DNA of 25,594 nucleotides from Bdellovibrio sp. (lineage in GTDB: Bacteria > Bdellovibrionota > Bdellovibrionia > Bdellovibrionales > Bdellovibrionaceae), in assembly GCA_019104905.1 (NCBI GenBank), contig JAHRXB010000108.1, forward strand, positions 1 through 25,594. Direction: 5' to 3'. The translations under genes and the position numbers were made by a program. The notes under the pieces are model-generated. The model worked only from the letters and a program-made list of their open reading frames with translations, made no database searches and had not been told where the DNA came from. Of the stretch, positions 15,324-25,273 are shown in pieces; within the stretch, counting starts at the first letter, position 1; the number at the start of each line of letters is the position of its first letter.

Positions 15324-16637
15324 TCAGGATTTTGCGAAATCTTCGACTTTTCGTTTAAAGAAATTTCCACGCTCTTCAAAGGACTTGAATTCATCAAGGC
15401 TGGTTCCGCCGGGACTGAGAAGGACCGTGTCCTGGGGATTGGCCCTTTGGAATGCGTGATTCAAAGCCTCATCAAGATGAGAAAAAGAAGAACCTGGCAA
15501 AGTTGATTTTTGCTGAGCGATGTTGCGACATTCGCCAAAAAAGACGAACTCAATATTGCGGAATTTTTTAAGTGGCCCCAAATCTTGCCAAGGAAGATTT
15601 TTGTCTCTTCCCCCCAAAAGAAGGAATAACTTTCCTGAACCCTCAAGCGTGTCGTAGGCAGCCGTTGCTGCAATAAGAACACTGTCCATGGCGGTGGCTT
15701 TGCTGTCATTGATAAAACGAATGTTTTTAAACGTCCCCACATTTTCAAGGCGATGAACAAGGCCTTTAAAGGATTTCATGCCGTCAATAGAGGCGGCCGG
15801 CCATCCGGCAGCCAGGGCCAGCGAAGAAGCCAGAGCTAAGTTGTCTTGGTTGTGTTGTCCAATCAACAAAGCTTTTTCAAGTTGATAGGACTCTAATGTG
15901 GGGTCTTTTTTAGAAATAACTTTGATTTGTTCGTGGTGATTGTTTTTAAAGTACTCCACAAGGTCGCCGCCTTCGGAGTTCAAAAGCATCATCTTCTTGG
16001 TCAAAGATAGAATGTTCCACTTGGTGCGATAGTAATGCTCAAGGCTTTCATAGCGCTCAAGGTGATTTGAGGTGAAGTAAGTGATGGCTGAAAAATCCAG
16101 AGAAAGATTTTCGCAGTTTTCCAACTGATAACTGGAGAGTTCTAGAACAACCCAATCTGCGCGAGGACGCGCCCCGCTCAAAACGTCTATTGCATATTCC
16201 GCAAAGGGAGTTCCCAGATTTCCACCGACAAAAAAAGCTGTTGTAAAGGCCTCAAGCCCCGCCCCCAAAAGAGAAACGGTGGTGCTTTTTCCGACAGATC
16301 CAGTAACGCCAATAAGTCTTTCCGTGGTTAGACAAGAACACGCCAAAGACAGTTCGCTGGTGATTTTAAGTCCCGCACTTTGGGCATCTTGAATCCAAGA
16401 AGATGAAAGGGGGACCCCCGGGGAAACGACCAGCGTCTGGGGCTGACCTTTGCTCAGCAAAAGGGCGGGGTCATTAAAATCTACAGAATCCAATTTTACG
16501 TCAAATGTGAGTACGGACTGGGAGGGGACACCACAGTGAAGTAGAAGTCGTCGAGCGGCCTCGCCGCTTTTGCCCATCCCGACAATTGCAATTGGAGTCT
16601 TCAGGTTCTTGATAAATTCGCTCATCTGCACGATCAT
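15324..16637 (-). CDS. murD: UDP-N-acetylmuramoyl-L-alanine--D-glutamate ligase
   Basis: A 437-residue cytoplasmic Mur ligase that adds D-glutamate to UDP-MurNAc-L-Ala using ATP. The N-terminal domain has IVGMGKSG (18-25). The ATP loop is GVTGSVGKST (110-119), then the ELSSYQLE region, HRLENVG and NDSKATA of the central domain, and LLGGRDKNLPW of the C-terminal domain. The P-loop is unusual: most MurD have GTNGKST, but here Asn is replaced by Val. The gene stands alone, divergent from the phosphoesterase and away from any other division or cell-wall cluster in the window. The start is unsure: neither ATG 16637 nor ATG 16625 has a good ribosome site. Confidence 0.96.
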   Translation of the reverse strand: MIVQMSEFIKNLKTPIAIVGMGKSGEAARRLLLHCGVPSQSVLTFDVKLDSVDFNDPALLLSKGQPQTLVVSPGVPLSSSWIQDAQSAGLKITSELSLACSCLTTERLIGVTGSVGKSTTVSLLGAGLEAFTTAFFVGGNLGTPFAEYAIDVLSGARPRADWVVLELSSYQLENCENLSLDFSAITYFTSNHLERYESLEHYYRTKWNILSLTKKMMLLNSEGGDLVEYFKNNHHEQIKVISKKDPTLESYQLEKALLIGQHNQDNLALASSLALAAGWPAASIDGMKSFKGLVHRLENVGTFKNIRFINDSKATAMDSVLIAATAAYDTLEGSGKLFLLLGGRDKNLPWQDLGPLKKFRNIEFVFFGECRNIAQQKSTLPGSSFSHLDEALNHAFQRANPQDTVLLSPGGTSLDEFKSFEERGNFFKRKVEDFAKS

Positions 16638-16654
16638 ATTCTTGGGAGGCAGAT

Positions 16655-18112
16655 TTGCCCACTTCTTTTTCAGGCCCTTTTCCAGATTTTAGATGTGCCT
16701 CGCATACGGCAGTCATCAGTGATTTGCACTTATGCGAAGCAGAGCCCGTGAACCTGCGTTTTCCGCTTTGGAAAAAGTTTAAAACCCGGCAGTTCTTTTT
16801 TGATGATGTTTTTGAAAGCTTCCTTAAACATTGCGAAGAGAAGTCTCAAGGGGCACCGGTGGAGTTGGTTCTTAACGGAGACATCTTCGATTTCGACAGC
16901 GTTTTGCGTCTTCCCGAAGAGCCTGTTTTTAATGTTGGTTGGCTGGAAAGACATCGCGGCCTGTATCCCCGGGAAGAGAGATCTCGATTTAAGATTGAGG
17001 TGATTTTAAAAGATCATGCCGAATTTGTCCGGGCTCTTCGAGAGTTTATTCTGCGCGGAAATCGCGCGATCTTTGTCATGGGAAACCATGACTTGGAACT
17101 TCACTTCCCCGAAGTTCAAGAAGAGATCTTTCGGCACCTCGCTTTGCCAGAGAACAAACGTCACGAAGTGCGTTTTGTGGAATGGTTTTATATCAGCAAT
17201 CAGGACACGTTGATAGAGCACGGGAATCAGTACGATCCCTATTGCATGTGTGAAGACCCTATCAATCCATTTGTAAGAGGTTACAACTTTATTTCGCTGA
17301 AGCTGCCCTTTGGAAACCTCGCCTGTCGTTACATAATGAATGGGATGGGATTTTTTAATCCCCACGTGGATACCAACTATATAATGACCCTTCCTGAATA
17401 CATTCGTTTCTTTCTGAAGTACGTTGTTAAAGCACAGCCGGGTCTTATTTTGACGTGGTTTTGGGGTTCGGTTGTGACACTTCTTCACTCCTTCTTTGAC
17501 CGTTTGGCGGCGCCCATTCGGAATCCATTAAAGATTGAAGATCGCGTGGCATTGATCGCAGAAAAAGCCAACGCCGAACCGCGCATGGTGAGAGAGCTGA
17601 AAGAACTTTTTGTCGCTCCGGCGGCAAGCAGTCCTTTTTTGTTGGCGCGCGAATTATGGCTGGATCGAGCGTTTATCATCTTTGTGACTTTCTTTTTGAT
17701 CTTCCAGTTGATGGTTTTTATTCGGGCAGTCTATGAAATCTCATTTTTTTGGGCGTTCATTCCGCTTTTTTTGTTGCTGCCCTTCTTTCTTTTTTACAGC
17801 AAATCGGTGACCTCTTTGGTGTCGGGGTATAAAGAGCCGGATGAACGAGTTTTGGCGATGGCCAGCGCCATCACCAAAGCGCAGCGCATTGTTTTTGGAC
17901 ACACTCATCACACCCGTCATGAAATTATTGGCTCTGTCGAGCACTTGAACAGTGGCTGTTGGTCGCCGGCATTTTTGGATGTGGAATGTACAAAACCCTT
18001 GGATCAAAAAACATTTGTATGGATTTCCCCCGGCGAATCGGGCTCAAGGCAGGCCGAACTGTTTAAGTTTGTTGATGGAAAGTCCGAGGCACTTTTAAAC
18101 CCGGGTCGCTAA
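16655..18112 (+). CDS. Membrane metallophosphoesterase (LpxH-like fold)
   Basis: A 485-residue calcineurin-like phosphoesterase. The metal-binding signature is complete: DLH (23-25), GDIFD (75-79), GNHD (143-146), HGNQYD (189-194) and GHTHH (415-419). The DLH...GNHD...HGNQYD pattern resembles UDP-2,3-diacylglucosamine hydrolases (LpxH), but the protein is twice their length. The extra part includes two strong membrane helices (about 338-356 and 362-382) and a weaker one (263-280), placed between the HGN and GHTH motifs. A two-helix hairpin keeps both halves of the active site on one side. The substrate is unknown. The TTG start is chosen from GGGAGG (16644-16649), five bases upstream. It is divergent from murD with only 17 bases between them. 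Confidence 0.88.
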   Translation: MPTSFSGPFPDFRCASHTAVISDLHLCEAEPVNLRFPLWKKFKTRQFFFDDVFESFLKHCEEKSQGAPVELVLNGDIFDFDSVLRLPEEPVFNVGWLERHRGLYPREERSRFKIEVILKDHAEFVRALREFILRGNRAIFVMGNHDLELHFPEVQEEIFRHLALPENKRHEVRFVEWFYISNQDTLIEHGNQYDPYCMCEDPINPFVRGYNFISLKLPFGNLACRYIMNGMGFFNPHVDTNYIMTLPEYIRFFLKYVVKAQPGLILTWFWGSVVTLLHSFFDRLAAPIRNPLKIEDRVALIAEKANAEPRMVRELKELFVAPAASSPFLLARELWLDRAFIIFVTFFLIFQLMVFIRAVYEISFFWAFIPLFLLLPFFLFYSKSVTSLVSGYKEPDERVLAMASAITKAQRIVFGHTHHTRHEIIGSVEHLNSGCWSPAFLDVECTKPLDQKTFVWISPGESGSRQAELFKFVDGKSEALLNPGR

Positions 18113-18209
18113 GAATTAGTGCGCCGCGAGAAGATTTCATATTGTCAATTTCTAGACCCTATGCAAACCTTTTATTGGTAAAAACACACATGGATGGAGA
18201 GGTTTAATC

Positions 18210-18404
18210 ATGGCAGACGTACTTGTAGTGACAAGCAAAGTGAAAAAACTCATCAAGGAAAAAGGTCAAATGAACACTTCTGCTGAGACAATTGATGTTC
18301 TTAGCAAAGCTATCGAGCAACTTTGCTTGAAAGGTGTTGAGAGTGCGAAAGCAGATGGTCGTAAGACTGTTATGGCTCGCGACATCGTGATTGATCATCT
18401 CTAG
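18210..18404 (+). CDS. Bacterial histone-fold DNA-binding protein (Bdellovibrio HBb type)
   Basis: A 64-residue single histone-fold protein. A short helix (about 6-17) is followed by a long central helix (about 25-50) and a C-terminal helix (about 56-64). The C-terminal RKTVMARDI motif matches RKTVKPEDI of archaeal and eukaryotic-type histones, and its Arg and Thr contact DNA in those proteins. The protein closely resembles the B. bacteriovorus histone Bd0055, reported to dimerise, coat DNA and be essential. It has no tails. GGAGAGG (18196-18202) lies seven bases before the ATG, a strong ribosome site consistent with an abundant protein. It is monocistronic: 97 bases follow the phosphoesterase and a strong terminator follows the gene. 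Confidence 0.95.
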   Translation: MADVLVVTSKVKKLIKEKGQMNTSAETIDVLSKAIEQLCLKGVESAKADGRKTVMARDIVIDHL

Positions 18405-18430
18405 TTGAGAGCTTTTAAATAGAAATCACA

Positions 18431-18460
18431 AAAAAACCCACGCTTTGGCGTGGGTTTTTT
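18431..18460 (+). terminator. Bidirectional terminator between histone and ligA
   Basis: CCCACGC (18437-18443) pairs perfectly with GCGTGGG (18448-18454) around TTTG, flanked by six A and six T that extend the pairing. It can end both the histone transcript and ligA, which converge here. Confidence 0.92.
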
Positions 18461-18485
18461 CTTTTTAAATACTGTTGATTTCAGC

Positions 18486-20495
<2,010 letters not shown>

Positions 20496-20547
20496 TTATC
20501 ATATTAGCTCTAAAGGTCCAGTCGCAAAGCAATACGACGAGCAAAGA

Positions 20548-20576
20548 GTGACTAGGTATTATTTTTTGACTATCTT
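20548..20576 (+). promoter_or_regulatory. Possible promoter of the gatCAB run
   Basis: GTGACT (20548-20553) and TATCTT (20571-20576) are spaced by 17 bases, each matching the sigma70 consensus at four of six positions. The ribosome site AAAGGAG (20596-20602) and the gatC ATG (20610) follow. Only a candidate. Confidence 0.25.
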
Positions 20577-20609
20577 TAAAGACTTCAAATCCTGCAAAGG
20601 AGAATCCCC

Positions 20610-20891
20610 ATGATTGACAAGAAAACCATCGAGCACATCGCAAAGCTCGCCCGCCTTCATGTGACAGAGGAAGAGGCTCATGAATATAGCATTCAGTTGG
20701 CAAAAGCCTTGGGGCACTTCGAACAGATCGCAAAAATAGATACGACAGGCGTTGAGCCGTTGGTCACGCCCACTGAAATTGAAGCTTACTGGCGAGAAGA
20801 TGTCGTTAAACAAGAGTTTTCGGCCGAAGAGATGACGGCCAACGCCCCCGCCAAAGCAGGCAATCTCTTTAAAGTTCCACCGGTTGTATAA
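20610..20891 (+). CDS. gatC: Asp-tRNA(Asn)/Glu-tRNA(Gln) amidotransferase subunit C
   Basis: A 93-residue small subunit that wraps around GatA and stabilises the GatCAB complex. The family start (IEHIAKLARLHVTEEEA) and the motif VEPLVTP near the middle are plain to see. GatCAB amidates Glu or Asp misloaded on tRNA(Gln) or tRNA(Asn), which is needed when glutaminyl- or asparaginyl-tRNA synthetase is missing. The AAAGGAG ribosome site is seven bases before the start. It leads the run with gatA and gatB. Confidence 0.96.
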   Translation: MIDKKTIEHIAKLARLHVTEEEAHEYSIQLAKALGHFEQIAKIDTTGVEPLVTPTEIEAYWREDVVKQEFSAEEMTANAPAKAGNLFKVPPVV

Positions 20892-20902
20892 GGATTGATA
20901 CA

Positions 20903-22375
20903 ATGGATTTAACATTCGCCTCCATCACTGAAATTGCTGCTGCGGTAAAGTCAAAAAAAGTCAGCGCCAAAGAGGTGACAGAACATTTTCAAAAACGGAT
21001 TGAATCATTGGATGGAAGGCTCAATTCTTTTTCCTCCAAAAACGCCCACGCCATTCATGAGGCGGAAGCCATTGATGCTCGCATCGCCAAGGGCGAAGAC
21101 GCAGGCCTGATGGCAGGTGTGCCTTTTGGAATCAAAGAGATGTTTTGCACGAAAGGCCTGACAACGACAGCGGGCTCAAAAATTCTTGAGAACTTTGTGC
21201 CCCCGTATGATGCGACGGTTGTTGCGCGCCTGAAAAAAGCGGGAATCGTGGTTATGGGGAAACTCAATCAAGATGAGTTCGCTATGGGCTCTTCCAATGA
21301 AACGTCCTTTCACGGGATTGTTCGCAATCCCTGGAACTTAGATTGTGTTCCGGGGGGCTCTTCAGGGGGTTCTGCCGCCGCCCAAGCGGCTCGCTTGGTG
21401 GTGGGTGCTTTGGGAACAGACACAGGGGGCTCGATTCGCCAACCCGCAAGCTTTTGTGGAATTGTAGGCGTAAAACCCACTTATGGGCGCGTGAGCCGCT
21501 ATGGAATTATCGCGTTTGCTTCTTCTTTGGATCAAGCCGGCCCCATGGTGAGCAGCGTGAAAGACGCGGCTCTGACTTTGGAAGTTATTTCTGGTTTTGA
21601 TAGTCATGATTCGACGACAACTCAAAAGTCTGTTCCTGCGTGGAGTCGACATCTGAAGGCGGATGTCAAAGGTATGAAGATTGGCCTGATGAAAGAGTAC
21701 ATGGCGGGCGGCCTGCATCCCGACGTGCAAAAAACTGTGGAAAACTCCATTGAAACATTGAAAAAAATGGGAGCCGAAATTGTTGAAGTTTCTGTTCCAA
21801 TGACGGAGGTCGCAGTTCCCGTTTACTATCTTGTGGCGGCCAGCGAGGCCTCTTCGAATTTAGCTCGATATGATGGGGTTAAATATGGGTATCGAGCGGA
21901 CTTTAAGAATCTCTCTGCGATTGATTTAGAGGAGTTCTATAGCAAGACCCGCGGGCAAGGTTTTGGAAAAGAAGTCAAACGCCGTATCATGTTGGGGACC
22001 TACTGTCTTTCAAGTGGATACTATGATGCTTACTACAATAAGGCGGGTCAGGTTCGTCGCTTGATCATGAATCAATACCTTGAGGCTTTTAAAAAGTGTG
22101 ACGTCATCTTGAGCGCTGTGACTGCGGCCCCGGCTTTCAAAATCGGTGAACGGATTTCTGATCCGTTGACGATGTATCTTAACGACATTTTTACGACATC
22201 TACAAATCTTGCGGGTCTGCCAGGAATGAGTGTTCCATTTGGGATGTCTCAAGACGGTCTTCCTATTGGGGTGCAGCTGACGGCAGGACACTTTGAAGAA
22301 CAAAAGATGTTGGATGTGGCCTACGCCCTTGAAAGCGCTTCTCCGGTGAAAGGAAAAAATCCCCATGTCGTATAG
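20903..22375 (+). CDS. gatA: Asp-tRNA(Asn)/Glu-tRNA(Gln) amidotransferase subunit A
   Basis: A 490-residue amidase-signature glutaminase that frees ammonia from glutamine for GatB. The Ser-cisSer-Lys triad is intact: Lys78 (GVPFGIKEM), Ser153 (GGSSGGSAAA) and Ser177 (TDTGGSIRQ), matching S. aureus Lys79, Ser154 and Ser178. Length is typical. It starts 11 bases after gatC, with AAGGATTG upstream, and overlaps gatB by 11 bases. Confidence 0.98.
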   Translation: MDLTFASITEIAAAVKSKKVSAKEVTEHFQKRIESLDGRLNSFSSKNAHAIHEAEAIDARIAKGEDAGLMAGVPFGIKEMFCTKGLTTTAGSKILENFVPPYDATVVARLKKAGIVVMGKLNQDEFAMGSSNETSFHGIVRNPWNLDCVPGGSSGGSAAAQAARLVVGALGTDTGGSIRQPASFCGIVGVKPTYGRVSRYGIIAFASSLDQAGPMVSSVKDAALTLEVISGFDSHDSTTTQKSVPAWSRHLKADVKGMKIGLMKEYMAGGLHPDVQKTVENSIETLKKMGAEIVEVSVPMTEVAVPVYYLVAASEASSNLARYDGVKYGYRADFKNLSAIDLEEFYSKTRGQGFGKEVKRRIMLGTYCLSSGYYDAYYNKAGQVRRLIMNQYLEAFKKCDVILSAVTAAPAFKIGERISDPLTMYLNDIFTTSTNLAGLPGMSVPFGMSQDGLPIGVQLTAGHFEEQKMLDVAYALESASPVKGKNPHVV

Positions 22376-23798
22376 AGGTTTTGAGGCCGTTATTGGAATT
22401 GAAATTCACGTACAATTGAGTACGGCGACAAAAATATTTTGCGCGGACTCTACGGAGTTCAATGCCGGAGACAATGAAAACACATCACCCGTCAGCACCG
22501 GGATGCCCGGCACACTGCCCGTTCTGAATAAGAAGGCTGTGGAATATTCCATAAAAACCGGGCTGGCTTTGGGTTGTGATATTCGTCGCAAGTCTGTTTT
22601 TGCGCGTAAAAACTATTTCTATCCGGATCTTCCCAAGGGTTACCAGATCTCTCAGTATGATCAGCCTTTGTGTGAAAATGGCACGATCTCTTTTAAAGTC
22701 GACGGCGTGGAAAAGACCATATCTATTACTCGCGCGCACATGGAAGAAGATGCCGGAAAATCCAGTCATCACGGTGAATACACGTTAATCAACTACAACC
22801 GCTCTGGGATTCCTCTGTTAGAGGTTGTCTCTGGCCCCGACCTACGATCACCCGCGGAAGCGGCGGAGTACGCGCGAACGATTCGTCAGATAGTCCGTTA
22901 TCTTGATGTCTGTGACGGAAATTTAGAAGAAGGATCTATGCGTTGCGACTGTAACGTGTCTGTGCGTAAAGTCGGTGCACCACAATTTGGAACCAAGGTT
23001 GAAATTAAGAACATCAACTCGTTTCGTTTTGTTGAAAAGGCGATTGAATACGAAATCGAACGCCAAATCGACGCCGTTGAGCGCGGAGAAAAAATCATAC
23101 AAGAAACTCGCCTATGGGATCCTGACAAGAATCGGACATTCTCAATGAGAACCAAAGAGGACGCCCAAGACTATCGTTATTTCCCAGATCCAGATTTATT
23201 GCCGGTGATCGTTACCGACAGCATGATTGAGCAGTACCGCAAAGAACTGCCGGAGTTGCCGATTGCGCGCGCTAAGCGTTTCCAAAGTGAACATGCTCTT
23301 CCCGAGTATGATGCTCTGGTGCTGACGATGGAAAAAGCTCTTGCTGACTTTTACGAAGAGACCGCCAAAGAGTCTAAAAACTTTAAAGCCTCCTCAAACT
23401 GGATCATGACGGAACTTTTAAGAGAGCTGAATCAAGCCAACAAAGAGATCAAAGATTCTCCGATCAAACCACAGCAACTTGGGCGCATGATTGCTTTGAT
23501 TGATAAGGGCACAATATCTGGAAAGATTGCAAAAACGGTTTTTCAAGAAATGTGGCAATCGGGTAAAGATCCCGAAGTGGTCGTCAAAGAAAAGGGACTT
23601 ATTCAGATCTCTGATCCTGCGGCGATCGAAAAAATCGTCGATGATGTTTTAGCGGCGAACGCACAAACCGTGGAAGATCACAAAACGAGCAAGAAGAAAA
23701 ATCTTTTTGGATTTTTTGTGGGTGCCGTGATGAAGGCCTCTAAGGGGCAAGCAAATCCCGAGTTGGTAAATAAAATTCTTCAGGAGAAATTGAAGTAA
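22365..23798 (+). CDS. gatB: Asp-tRNA(Asn)/Glu-tRNA(Gln) amidotransferase subunit B
   Basis: A 477-residue subunit that binds the mischarged tRNA and performs the kinase and amidation steps. The N-terminal catalytic cradle contains the family start EAVIGIEIHVQL (7-18), YFYPDLPKGYQISQ and EEGSMRCDCNVS. The C-terminal third (about 330-477) is the helical YqeY-like tRNA-binding tail. Translation begins inside the last codons of gatA, suggesting coupling and balanced production of the complex. Confidence 0.98.
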   Translation: MSYRGFEAVIGIEIHVQLSTATKIFCADSTEFNAGDNENTSPVSTGMPGTLPVLNKKAVEYSIKTGLALGCDIRRKSVFARKNYFYPDLPKGYQISQYDQPLCENGTISFKVDGVEKTISITRAHMEEDAGKSSHHGEYTLINYNRSGIPLLEVVSGPDLRSPAEAAEYARTIRQIVRYLDVCDGNLEEGSMRCDCNVSVRKVGAPQFGTKVEIKNINSFRFVEKAIEYEIERQIDAVERGEKIIQETRLWDPDKNRTFSMRTKEDAQDYRYFPDPDLLPVIVTDSMIEQYRKELPELPIARAKRFQSEHALPEYDALVLTMEKALADFYEETAKESKNFKASSNWIMTELLRELNQANKEIKDSPIKPQQLGRMIALIDKGTISGKIAKTVFQEMWQSGKDPEVVVKEKGLIQISDPAAIEKIVDDVLAANAQTVEDHKTSKKKNLFGFFVGAVMKASKGQANPELVNKILQEKLK

Positions 23799-23799
23799 A

Positions 23800-24711
23800 A
23801 TGAAAGTCGCTGCACTTGATCTGGGAACCAACACATTTTTATGTCTGATTGCTGAGGGTACCGCCGAAGGCATCATCAAGGTCCATAAGGATTTGATGCA
23901 GGTGGTGCGTTTGGGCCAAGGTGTCGACAAGACCGGAGAGTTTCATCCCGAAGCCCTGCAAAGGGCGCGCGAGACTCTCACGCAATTTAAAAAAGAAATC
24001 GACTTGCAGGGCGTTGATCAGATTCTCGCCATGGCCACCTCCGCAGCTCGTGACGCAAAAAATGGTCGTGAGCTGTTTAAGATCGGTGAGGATCTGGGAA
24101 TTCCTATTCAAATTATTCCCGGCGAAGATGAAGCTCGGATTACTTATCAAGGCGCAACGGCGGGCCTGGCCGACAACGATAAAACCTCGTTGGTCGTGGA
24201 TGTGGGGGGCGGTTCAACAGAACTCATCGTCGGGCGAGGCTCGCAAATTCTTTTTGGAGAAAGCCTTAATATCGGAGGAGTTCGTTTGACGGAAAAGCTT
24301 GTGAGCGTTCAGCCCGTTCCTCCTCACGAACAAAAAGCCGTTGAAGACTACATTGCGCAAGAATTGCAAAGGGTGCTGCCAGAACTAAGAAACGAACGCA
24401 TTGATCAAGTCCTTGCCGTGGCGGGCACGCCGACATCTTTAGTTGCGATTGAGGTCGGGGGCTTTGATGAAAAAAAAGTGGACGGTTTCTTTTTAAAGAA
24501 AGAGCGTCTTCAATATTGGGTGCGTGAGTTTGCCGCGACCACCGTCGAAGAGAAGAAAATAAAATATCAATTGGGGGGCCGCGCCGATATTATTTTTGTC
24601 GGGGCTTCCATCCTCTTGGCGGTCCTCGAGGCGCTTCATTTGCCTGGAATGATTGTCTCAACAAAAGGAGTTCGTTATGGTGTTGCTCTTGAAATGCTTA
24701 AAAAGAAGTAA
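23800..24711 (+). CDS. Ppx/GppA-family phosphatase
   Basis: A 303-residue member of the exopolyphosphatase / guanosine pentaphosphatase family, acting on polyphosphate or (p)ppGpp-type nucleotides. Landmarks are DLGTNTF (7-13), the MATSAARDAKN stretch (78-88), GEDEA (108-112) with the likely catalytic glutamate, and the nucleotide motif DVGGGSTEL (134-142). It covers only the two actin-like domains, without the C-terminal HD domain of long Ppx proteins, so it is the short form. Whether it prefers polyphosphate or pppGpp cannot be told. It begins one base after gatB and overlaps the DUF192 gene by 35 bases. Confidence 0.93.
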   Translation: MKVAALDLGTNTFLCLIAEGTAEGIIKVHKDLMQVVRLGQGVDKTGEFHPEALQRARETLTQFKKEIDLQGVDQILAMATSAARDAKNGRELFKIGEDLGIPIQIIPGEDEARITYQGATAGLADNDKTSLVVDVGGGSTELIVGRGSQILFGESLNIGGVRLTEKLVSVQPVPPHEQKAVEDYIAQELQRVLPELRNERIDQVLAVAGTPTSLVAIEVGGFDEKKVDGFFLKKERLQYWVREFAATTVEEKKIKYQLGGRADIIFVGASILLAVLEALHLPGMIVSTKGVRYGVALEMLKKK

Positions 24712-25159
24712 AGGTCTCATTGCCAAAATAGTTTTTCTTTCGGCCTTCTCCTTTTTGTTTCTTCTGACCTCCGCTCACGCGGGTGAATTCAAGACGCGAA
24801 AGATTAAGTTGGGACCTAAAACCTTGGTCGTGGAAATTGCCGAGACGCCGGCACAACACGAACGTGGTCTTATGTTCAGGGAAAGTCTAGGTCCGGACGA
24901 GGGGATGCTCTTTATCTTTAAAAATGAAGAGACTCGTTTTTTTTGGATGAAAAATACTTTGATTGATCTTTCTATTGGCTATTTTGATAAGAGCGGGACC
25001 TTGGTCGATATTCAGGAAATGAAGTCGGGCAAAGGAATCCCCGAGCCGCAACTGGCCTCTTATCCCAGCGCAAAGCCAGCTAAATATGCTCTTGAAATGA
25101 ATAAGGGATGGTTTGACAAAAATAGAATTAAGATTGGCAGCAGGCTTAAGTTTCCTTAG
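24677..25159 (+). CDS. Secreted DUF192 family protein
   Basis: A 160-residue exported protein. The signal peptide is long, with a basic start (KCLKRSKG) and a hydrophobic core, cleaved after AHA35. The rest is a DUF192 domain: RGLMFRESL, GMLFIFKNEETRFFWMKNT and the DIQEM strand are the family hallmarks. The biochemical role of DUF192 proteins is not settled. ATG 24677 is chosen because AAAGGAG (24664-24670) lies six bases upstream; an in-frame TTG at 24653 would add eight residues before the signal. It overlaps the phosphatase gene by 35 bases and ends in a hairpin. Confidence 0.92.
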   Translation: MVLLLKCLKRSKGLIAKIVFLSAFSFLFLLTSAHAGEFKTRKIKLGPKTLVVEIAETPAQHERGLMFRESLGPDEGMLFIFKNEETRFFWMKNTLIDLSIGYFDKSGTLVDIQEMKSGKGIPEPQLASYPSAKPAKYALEMNKGWFDKNRIKIGSRLKFP

Positions 25160-25186
25160 AGCGAAAGTCTAGGGGTTTTATTAATA
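25154..25186 (+). terminator. Terminator overlapping the DUF192 stop codon
   Basis: CCTTAGA (25154-25160) pairs with TCTAGGG (25168-25174), including one G-T wobble, around a seven-base loop and is followed by TTTTATTAATATTT. The TAG stop (25157-25159) lies in the stem. It likely ends the gatCAB-phosphatase-DUF192 run. Confidence 0.6.
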
Positions 25187-25187
25187 T

Positions 25188-25217
25188 TTGCAAGCCTTCT
25201 ATCTTGTGCTTTAGATT
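25188..25217 (+). promoter_or_regulatory. Possible promoter of the terminal lipoprotein
   Basis: TTGCAA (25188-25193) and TAGATT (25212-25217), 18 bases apart, each match sigma70 consensus at four of six positions. They stand after the terminator and 57 bases before the next ATG. Confidence 0.3.
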
Positions 25218-25233
25218 GTTAATAACGCTTTAC

Positions 25234-25250
25234 TGAAACAGTATGTTTCA
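25234..25250. promoter_or_regulatory. Operator-like palindrome
   Basis: TGAAAC (25234-25239) and GTTTCA (25245-25250) form a perfect inverted repeat around five bases, between the candidate promoter and the ribosome site of the final gene. The placement suits a repressor site or a 5'-leader hairpin; no regulator is known. Confidence 0.35.
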
Positions 25251-25273
25251 TAGCATCACTCAAGGATGAACAC

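Noticed and set aside
15329..15342. GATTT/AAATC inverted repeat at the end of murD as a terminator
   Set aside because: The stem is only five A/T-rich pairs, lies inside coding sequence and has no proper T run.
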